Assembly: GCA_030272585.1 (NCBI GenBank)
Contig: BSYQ01000010.1
Coordinates: forward strand, 744,001 to 808,000
Origin: Bryopsis sp. KO-2023
Lineage: Eukaryota > Chlorophyta > Ulvophyceae > Bryopsidales > Bryopsidaceae
Direction of reading: 5' to 3'
DNA length: 64,000 bases
Shown here: piece by piece, positions 56,679 to 64,000 of the stretch
Numbering within the stretch: the stretch's first letter is position 1
How the letters are laid out: each line of letters opens with the position of its first letter
Notes under the pieces: generated by a model
The model's database searches: none
What the model was told of the DNA's origin: nothing
What the model saw: the letters and a program-made list of their open reading frames with translations, nothing else
Program-made: the position numbers and the translations under genes

Positions 56679-57810
56679 ATGGAGACTGACCAACTGAGAG
56701 CAGCATTGGAGGGTTTGTCGCCCCCCTTCTTTGATTCCCACTGTGAAGACGTTGAAACGTTTTTGGACGCATATGAGCGTTACATCGCCAGGGTTTACGA
56801 CTGGGCTCCTGACAAGGCTGTTACACAGCTGAAGTATTTTTGTGACCGCATTTACAAGGATTGGGTTGCCGAGGTGATATCGAAGGGGACGACAACGGAT
56901 GCAGACACTGGAACGGTGGTGTTGGACTGGGACCAAGTACGAGAGGCATTCCTCGATGAAGGGGCAAAGCTCGTTGGGATTCGAGGGAATCATGGACGGC
57001 GATTAAGACAATTGCGGCAGCTAGCCAAGGAGACTTTCAAGAGTTATGACACTAAGTTCGACAGAGTGCTCAAGAAAGCGAAGGATGAGGTGTCAGCCAA
57101 AGATCAGATGCACGTGTATGTTCAGGGGCTGCGCAAGGATGTTCAGGACCGAGTGATCGGCAAAATTCCGGAAACATTAGATGAAGCAAAGCGTTATGCG
57201 GAGAGAGCAGAAGCCGCCAAGGATTTCTGAGAGACGTTTACTGAGGCCATCAGTGATGAGTCCAACAAACCCCCAATGCTCAACAAACTAACACAGATTA
57301 TGGATCAGATGAAACAATTGACACTCATGGCTAAGCAAGTGTTGACACCCCAGACACCTCCAGTTGCACCACAGGGTCCATCTATGCCACCCAACCACAG
57401 ACCAACTCAGAATGCTCCAGCCACGGGTGCGAACCGTGTACCGGTCGGACCTCCACAATATCAGAGTAGACCAAGGAGACCACCAGCACCATGCAGACAC
57501 TGTGGGCGATCATTGGAATAACGAATGCCCCAAGAGACCTCCATATAATGCTCCATTCAGATATGCACTTGCATATCCACCTGCTTACACACAAGGACAG
57601 AACCTAGTGGATGAAACTCACATATTTCCTAGTGACCCCTCGGATGAATTGATGCCTGCAGAACCGTCTCCACAGCGAGTTGCATTTACGGTTCCTTTGG
57701 TCGATGCGATGGTTGGAAAAAGGGCTCGGACAGAACGTGGAGGAGCGTGCAAACCCCGAACCAAGAGCGTGTTGAAACCAGAATGGCGCGATTGGATGAT
57801 GAATGATGTT
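56679..57810 (+). pseudogene. Broken retrotransposon gag
   Basis: From the ATG at 56679 (METDQLRAALEGLSPPFFD) a gag-like capsid region is open for 183 codons (FLDAYERYIARVYDWAP, LRQLAKETFKSYDTKFDRVL). A TGA at 57228-57230 interrupts it, then the same frame continues (MLNKLTQIMDQMKQLTLM). A one-base shift near 57505-57515 splits a zinc knuckle, whose CRHCG is in one frame and HWNNECPK in another. The sequence runs out near 57810 where a transposase fragment begins. No LTR was identified. It is an old Ty3-type remnant, clearly not functional. Confidence 0.65.
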
Positions 57811-58757
57811 CATGCTTACCGTACTTCCACCCAGCTAAGTCTTGGGTCGACTCCGTTGTTTTTCGAAAATAGTGGAAACATGTGTTTGTCAAGGGAATTA
57901 GGTGCAAAACCTCTAGGAAGGTTGCACTAATTCTTGGTAATTGTGGAAGCCATAACTCAAAGTCGATTGTTACAGACGATCTGGTCAAAGTTTTTCTTTT
58001 GCTAAAAAAATGCACGTCCGTACATCAACCTTTAGACGCTGGAATTATCGCAGCATTGAAGGCACGGTACAGGTTTGTTTTGTTGAACAAAATGGCAAAC
58101 GTGATGGAGATAAAAGAGGACATGAAAAAGGCATGCGAAAAGATGGCGGCGGGAACAAAAGGAATCATGTAGGGACATCAGCCGCATTTGTTGGATGCTA
58201 TCGAGATTGCAAAAAGTGTTTGGGATAGGGTAACGCCTGAAACAATCGGTCACTACTGGGTAAAAGCGAAGGTGCTTTCAATGGCATTGGAAGCTGAGTT
58301 GTCACCGACACTCGGGAAAGTGAGTCGTGGAAACGAGCTGCCTGAGGCTTGTGTACAATCGACCATTGCCTCGATGAGTGCCCTGAAAATCATTCCAAGT
58401 ATGGATGAGCAAATGAAGAATGTGAGAAACGTTTTCTCGTCTCTCTCAGTCGATTTGAGCTTGCGTCAATGGGTTGGAATTGAGGAGGACAATGAGGTCC
58501 TAGATGCGATTGCAGATGATATTAAAGTTGAACTAGATGAAATGATGAATGATGTGGAGCCTCTGATGGAAGAGGATGATATGGAAGTTCACACCGGACC
58601 TCCTTCCGCTCCTTGCCCTTCCTATCTTTACCTTATGCACCACTTCAATGCTCTTGAGGAGGCTTTCGATTTCGATTTTGTTCTACATCTCTTCTTCGCC
58701 CTCTCGGGCAAATCAAAAGATGAACAAACCGGTTCGTTCCCAATATTCGTTCAATAA
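57811..58757 (+). pseudogene. pogo/Tigger-type transposase fragment (DDE_1 family)
   Basis: The frame shows SWVDSVVF, then KVALILGNCGSHNS, VHQPLDAGIIAALKARYRF and LLDAIEIAKSVWDRVTPETIGHYW, the order seen in the catalytic and carboxyl parts of pogo, Tigger and jerky proteins. Stops TAG at 57870 and 58170 break it. The second catalytic Asp, expected in the LLLDN motif, is Gly here (LILGN), so it is inactive twice over. The amino-terminal CENP-B-like DNA-binding half is missing; a possible scrap lies at 61650-61866. Confidence 0.75.
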
Positions 58758-58871
58758 TCGTACTGATCCCCACGGTCACCCAAAATTGCGCGAAAAAAGA
58801 AAAACCCATTCGATTCCGCTGTCTCTGTTTTTTTTGTTTTTTTTTCTTTTCACTGTCGGTCTTGTAAGCTC

Positions 58872-60200
58872 TTATTTCGCCGTGGTGTACGGGCCCCAGC
58901 GGCGACCCTGGTGCTTCCAAATCCGCACGAGCCCTTCTCCAAATTCCACGAGCGCAGTCACAAATGCCGGACGTAGCAGGACGGTCCAGTCCAGGCGAGA
59001 GAGTGGTATTGCAAGGGTAGTGAGCAGTTGGTTGCACAGTTTTTCCAGCAAGGGGCACGCTAGGACGAGGTGATCACGGTCATCAGACATGGGCTGAGAC
59101 CTCTGTGCACAGGACAGGACAGAACAGACTGTCTGTTCTGTGCACAGGGTCAGACCTGTGCTGCACAGGTGCACAGACCTGTACAGCACAGCACAGACAG
59201 GGTCTGTGCAGTTCTGTGCAGATTCTGTGCAAAATCTGTGCAGATTCTGTGCAGTTCTGTGCAGATTCTGTGCAGTTCTGTGCAGATTCTGTGCAGTTCT
59301 GTGCAGATTCTGTGCAGTTCTGTGCTGTGCTGTGCAGGTCTGTGCACCTGTGCAGCACAGGTCTGACCCTGTGCACAGAACAGACAGTCTGTTCTGTCCT
59401 GGCCTGTGCAATTCCGCTGCACAGGACTGGACAGCACAGGGTGCACAGAACCTGCACAGAACCCTGTCCTGTGCAGCCCATGACTGACGGTCATCCATGA
59501 TAGCACCACAGTCGCATCGTGTGGATGCGTTTGATAGGCCGTACACGTGTAGAAAGTGTCAATTGGGAAAACATCCAAAGGCTAGTTGCAGGGTTAACGA
59601 GAGTTGTGGTCTTGGCAGGTGGCGGAAGACGGAGGTCGTCGTGGTAAACGTTATCGGCAGCGAGATATGACCGAAACCAGCAGGGAGCTCCGACAGTGAC
59701 CGGTCTGCCTGAACGTCCAGTGTGTGGCGGAGGGCTGACAGGAGGCGAGCCTTGCCCATGGGTGCCTGAAAGCTGAAGGTGAGTCTGTGTGTGTCTGATT
59801 CGAGGGCTTTCTTAGCGAGGGTGGTCGCTTGTCTCACTCCAGGTGATGGGTAGGAGGCGAGAAAACTCACAGAGCAGTGGTTAGACCCTAGGAGAAGTAG
59901 AATGTCCAGGACCAACTTGGAGCAGGTTTTCCCTTATGTTGGAGGCTGTGCAGGGTAGTTTTGCTTCCCCAAATGCCAATGTTTTTGTGGTGTGCATTGA
60001 CGTCCAAAAGTGCAGTGAGAATAGCTTGTAGTTCCAAGTCTCGAGTTTGATACCAACCACAATTTGCTGCAGCTCCCACTTGCGAGGAAATATCTTGTCC
60101 TTTGATCACCCAGCTGTAACTTCCTCTTGTTTGGTTGCAGGTTGCAGCCACGACGATCTTGATCTTGGCAGGGTTGGCGAACAGAGCCGACTGGGAGCAA
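58872..60200 (-). pseudogene. 3' end of a non-LTR retrotransposon (RNase H and terminal zinc motif)
   Basis: On the minus strand a decayed RNase H (RDLELQAILTALLDVNAHHKNIGIW, then SPGVRQATTLAKKALE) precedes a carboxyl segment with CDCGAIMDD and, beyond an inserted repeat, DHLVLACPLLEKL. C-x-C-G followed by H-L-x3-C-P is the usual end of LINE reverse transcriptase proteins. Frames shift between segments and the RNase H active-site pattern is eroded. The foldback element at 59084-59486 splits the zinc motif. Confidence 0.6.
59084..59486. mobile_element. FB3: palindromic minisatellite element inserted in the LINE remnant
   Basis: Ends CAGACATGGGCTG and, inward from the right, CAGTCATGGGCTG; flanking 8-base duplication ACGGTCAT (59076-59083, 59487-59494). 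The arms (about 59100-59200, 59330-59470) are GTGCACAG-rich inverted repeats. They enclose a tandem array, about six copies of a 20-base unit TCTGTGCAGTTCTGTGCAGA (59207-59330). Termini resemble FB1 (CAGACCTGGGC). Non-coding. Confidence 0.75.
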
Positions 60201-61384
60201 ATAGCAGGAGGCTTTGCTACTGACTAACAACACAGAAATCGCCAGCAATTCGAGGGCCTTGAAAAGCAGCGTTATGTTTGCAAGTCAAGAAGGAAAAAGC
60301 AAGGGAAAGAAATAGGCGACTCTCTTTGATGTCAGGTTCAGGAGAGGATAGGCTTTCATGAGAAGTCGTGCTGGTGTGATGTATGAGGAGGTTTTTGTTT
60401 AAGATGTTTACTAGGGACAGGTCGTTGCCTTGTGTTTCCGGATTGCTTTTTTTGCTTTTTTTTTGCTCACTCCGTTTGGGCTTGCTTCGCTTCGCTCGCA
60501 AGAAAAGCCTCCAGGTTAAGAACAAACGCAAAAAACAAGGTTAGCTTCGTAGTTGAAGTTTTTATAGGAACACTGCCCACGATGAGCGGAATCGTCAAAA
60601 TCGTCTTCGCACATGATAATCGTCACTAGAGACGTCAAAAGTCATGACAAGCCGAAAAAACCGGCACTAAATGGGGGTTGGCACTAAATCGAGCAGCACT
60701 AAATCGGGGTACGACTGTCTCTAGATCCAGATTTTCCGAGTCCGACATACAGCATCCATACTACAAAGCCGCTACATCGACGATGACGACGAACGAGGAA
60801 ACAAAAATACACTCTAACGACTTGGACGAAACCCCGCCGGCGTCCGGAGAGACCCAAGAGGTGTCCAACGTCGGCGGAGGTGACTTTGGTGGAGGAATGA
60901 CTACCAGAGCTGGGCAGCAACCCGTTTGTACCGCACCGTACCGTAACGCACACGGTCGGTACGGTAACGTGTTTGGTCGTTACATGTACCGACCGGACGT
61001 TGCAACAACGCTTTTACGTTACAACAACGTCCGGCCGGTACGTGTAACTTGCAAACACGTTACCATACCGACCCGACGTTATTGTAACGCAAAAGCGTTG
61101 TTGCAACGTGTTGCGTTATGAGTAACGTATGCACCGACTGGTATAACGTCTACACCGACGAAAGACGTTACAACAACGATCGGTTACGTTACGTGTAACG
61201 ATGTTGGTTGCATTCGTTATCAAAACCGACATCATTCGTTACTGACACCGATCCGTGCGGTATTGCACCGCTTGAGGCGGTACAGTACCGTTGCATGTCG
61301 ATGTTCGTAACCTACGAACACCGACGTCTAATAAAGGCGTCAGACCTGCCTGACTACCCTTTCGACATGTCTTACTGGGCTGAT
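60201..61384. other. Repeat-derived interval without a supported gene
   Basis: 60217-60531 on the minus strand is open but unrecognised and may be LINE sequence. On the plus strand a short acidic frame from about 60783 (MTTNEETKIHSNDLDETPPA) ends in a stretch of CCGTAACG/CGTTACGG words (60930-61150) like that near 12.4 kb, probably another decayed foldback. Confidence 0.4.
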
Positions 61385-61620
61385 CGTTTTAGACCGGTGC
61401 CAGGTCGGTGTGGACAGTGAGTTGATTACTTAAAGAACAAAGTGATATTATTATATACATTTTTAATGCATGATTGAAGGCAGTCGGTCGACTGTAGAAG
61501 GATTCAAACTCGGGTTAACTAAGCCCGAGTCGAAGACACTAAACCAATAGAGGACCCCACCACAGGGACGCTTGAGTGGGGGCCGTTAGTATTAAGTACC
61601 CGTTTTTTATTATTATTAAT
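61385..61620. repeat. Half copy of foldback element FB1
   Basis: It contains the left-arm landmarks in order: TTTTAGACCGG, AAAGTGATATTATTATA, GGTCGACT, TTAACTAAGCCCGAGTC, GGACCCCACCACAGGGACG, GTGGGGGCCGTT, AAGTACCCG. It stops at the hairpin centre, so only one arm is present. Confidence 0.7.
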
Positions 61621-61649
61621 AATACCACCACCACCACCACCAGAGCTGT

Positions 61650-61866
61650 GCAAATAGGCAGTAAAACTGCCATCTACGCGGTGCAAGGTGAGTGGAGGTA
61701 TGTTTACCTGACGGCACTACGAAACGCATGTTTTGCGTTTAACACGACTGCTATTACTCATGGGAATAAAGTCGCTCCAGCTGCATTCGTGGAGGAGCTC
61801 CCCAAGACTTACCCTATTCTATTTGGGTCATCATCGGGATGGTTTAAACGATTTGCCCATCTCTAA
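61650..61866 (+). pseudogene. Possible pogo-type DNA-binding scrap
   Basis: A frame ending KTYPILFGSSSGWFKRF recalls the CENP-B/Tc5 helix-turn-helix (a GW...F end). Too short and diverged to be sure. Confidence 0.25.
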
Positions 61867-61989
61867 GTTTGTGTGGGAAAGCGAGCTCAAGAAAAAACGA
61901 TATTAGCAGAATGAACCGGGAAGGAAAGTGATTTGCGGAGGTTTCTGCTTCACTTACGAGAGCACATATACGATGTCACTATTTTCCAG

Positions 61990-62225
61990 ACAGTGGGCGG
62001 TTCGTGATAGGGGTAGATGCTTCACAGGTTGGTTGGGGTGGATACCTTATACGAGGTAAAGAGGTGATAAGGTGCATATTGGGTGTTTGGGAAAAAAAGG
62101 ACCAGCATCGGTTACCATATGATTTAGAAATGGAAGCCCTTGTGAGGGCCTTGGGGTACTTCCAAATGTTTACGTTTGGGTTAGAGGTGGTGGTATTATC
62201 CAAGTGTGAATCTGATCCTGACTAA
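61990..62225 (+). pseudogene. RNase H fragment of a retroelement
   Basis: The frame around FVIGVDASQVGWGGYLIRG continues into DLEMEALVRALGYF, matching the first Asp strand and the Glu helix of retroelement RNase H. The preceding reverse transcriptase is absent. The type cannot be fixed; the DASxxGWG form is common in DIRS-like and related elements. Confidence 0.5.
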
Positions 62226-64000
62226 TCGTTATTTTTCTTAAATCGAATTTTCGATCAAATCGACTTTGATCTTGATTGGAAACAACACACCGATTTAATC
62301 AAAACATCGACTAAATCGATCCAGCAAAAACTAAATTCTACCACCAAATGGTGAATTTTGCTACCGAACGCAATGTCGGTCGACAAGCAACGCGCCCGAA
62401 AGTCCTCTCAATTTTTTTCTTCGCATGGTCTAGGTCATTCACGATTACTCACTCACTGACACTCAATGTCGCTGTCGCTACCGCTGCCGTTGCCACCGTT
62501 TCCCTCAGTACTTCGCACTATCGAACCACCACAGTCCAAACTCCAACTTGGAATCTCCTTGGTTGGCGTTTTTAAACGGTCGGAGAGACATGGGAATCAG
62601 CAAGAGATGAGATAAGGGGAACTTTGCGGGAGCTTCGAAAAAAGAAACTTCAGGATGAGATGTCAAAATTAGGGTACAAAATACAGTCTAGCAGGGAGAC
62701 CAAAGACGCAGAAAAGGTCGCTTATCTTTGTAAGTATCAAAGGAGAAAAGTTACATTGACTGCAAGGCAAAAATGAGAGTTGTTTTGGACTTTGAGGGTG
62801 TTGCAAGAAAAATGTTATCCTTATATATTATCCCTACTGTAAGCACCTTTCTTGAAACTTGCAGTTTTAATTATTTTTCTGTTTTTTTTCTTTGCCAAGC
62901 TGGAACCAAAGAAGAGAGTCATGTGGACGGAACAGTTGGAGGATGTTATAAATGCCTACTCAGAAATTTTATCCTAGGGGAAAGCATCGGAGATGTTGAG
63001 GGGGAAAAGGAAATACGTGTTGATCTTGAAAAAAAATGAAATAAAATAGATAGACGAGGAGAGGTCCTTTTATTAAAAGCTATCGATTGAAAACCAAACT
63101 CAAAAACTTAAACAGAAAGTACGATCAACATCTCAAAGAAAGCAGGATGAGAACAACTCTCGCAACGACGGGATGGATTCACTCCCTTCCTCACTTGCAA
63201 AACGAGCGAGGAACAAAAAAAGGAATGAATTTTCCTTTACTAATACTCTTAGCAAGGGTTTCGAGTGCGCACGGAACGTCATTAACAATGGTCGTTGCAA
63301 TGGCAATTAAACCACCGTTAATGGCCATTAATGTGACAATAGTGGAGTTCCACTATCCGAAAGAGAAGGGGAAAAGGAAAAGGGGAGAGGGAGTATCGCA
63401 GAGGAATATAATTGAATTATATAATACACTTTGTTCATTGTATTTATACTGTTACAGCCAACGAGGATCACACGACACAACTCGTCATCACTCTATGTGA
63501 GCTGATCTAGAAATAGTGGTCTGGAATGAAGTGTTAGTCATGGGAAAGTCGAGGCTGTCCGGGTATTTCTGTGTTGCGAACAAAGTTGTGTGTAAGAACT
63601 ATTCTCGTCGTGACCTCGTTCTTCGTTGTTATGAGAACAAAATCTTTACAGAGAACGGCACGGCTTATGGAAATTAACGGCATCGTTGTTGCCGTTGCCG
63701 TATTGTTGTCGATTTGAAGACTTCTGCATAACTCCCGTGAATAGTCATTTCATTGTGATCTTGATGTTACACATCATCAGGGAATGATTTAACTGCATCA
63801 CTCCCGACCCAGAAAATCCAATCATCTTCGATTAAAAAAGAAAAGATGATTTTGACAAGATAGTGCTTTCACATGTTGATCCTTATGTTCCATATATCTT
63901 TATCGACTAAGATTCTAGAGATCAACAATATCTGTTGATAATTTTTGACAGCAACACAACCGAAAGATAGATCATGTTACCTAATGCGCAAAACTTTCTT
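62226..64000. other. Terminal interval without an assignable gene
   Basis: AT-rich with CGATTTAATC-type words at 62.2-62.3 kb. A Lys/Arg/Glu-rich open stretch around 62585-62770 (frame with GTLRELRKKKLQDEM) may be a broken exon or transposase piece. 63270-63340 and 63655-63710 contain GTTGCCGTTGCC-like words related to FB2. Nothing firm. Confidence 0.4.

Noticed and set aside
59207-59330. CRISPR-like array
   Set aside because: The 20-base units are contiguous without unique spacers and lie in a eukaryotic transposable element; it is a minisatellite.
59540-59600. CCHC-type zinc knuckle on the plus strand (CRKCQLGKHPKASC)
   Set aside because: It lies antisense to the LINE remnant, has no gag around it and no longer ORF; a chance match is more likely.
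60678-61121. 147-aa plus-strand ORF as a host gene
   Set aside because: Its second half is translated CCGTAACG repeat; the first half has no homology that I recognise.

Overview
The window is eukaryotic nuclear DNA, most likely from a green plant-lineage organism and plausibly a streptophyte alga. The evidence is a UDP-arabinopyranose mutase (RGP) gene, a pseudouridine-5'-phosphate glycosidase gene with four GT-AG exons, and dense Ty3/gypsy retrotransposons, two of whose families carry chromodomains. The species cannot be fixed from sequence alone. About 8.5 kb (33.2-41.8 kb) is ordinary host sequence with three genes; nearly everything else is transposable elements, many nested. Layout. 1-705 and 10806-12394 are the 5' part of a minus-strand Ty3/gypsy element (TE2), split by a complete plus-strand element (TE1 copy 1, 706-10805, target duplication CCATC). 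12395-13228 has no gene. 13229-14310 is a palindromic hAT-like foldback element. 14331-32840 is a minus-strand Ty3/gypsy element (TE3) into which a second, inverted TE1 copy has inserted (17401-27036, target duplication GATCG). 33278-36487 is a ten-exon coiled-coil protein gene (+), 37047-38090 is RGP/UAM (-), and 39549-41769 is PsiMP glycosidase (-). 41915-51655 is a third Ty3/gypsy family (TE4, minus, target duplication GGGGG), sitting about 145 bp upstream of the PsiMP glycosidase start codon. 51656-53281 is unassigned. 53282-56033 is a cluster of foldback and MITE-like elements, including one inserted in another. 56.7-62.2 kb is a graveyard: a broken gag, a broken pogo/Tigger transposase, the 3' end of a non-LTR retrotransposon interrupted by a palindromic minisatellite element, and an RNase H scrap. 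62.2-64 kb has no assignable gene. Main result. The three well-preserved Ty3/gypsy families each carry a third protein after the integrase. It combines coiled coil, acidic low-complexity sequence and a Cys/His cluster laid out like a RING finger; in TE3 the same parts are fused to the integrase frame. In TE1 and TE4 this ORF is separate and has a TATA-like box 100-120 bp upstream of its ATG, suggesting its own transcript. TE1 and TE4 are also each saturated with one short motif that is repeated in their own LTR (TGACGCA in TE1; GGCCGA in TE4, about 69 copies). An element-encoded nuclear accessory protein plus element-specific dispersed motifs resembles the logic of anti-silencing systems such as VANC of Arabidopsis VANDAL elements. 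That functional reading is inference only. The LTR pairs look identical or nearly so by eye and the main ORFs are open, so these insertions are recent.
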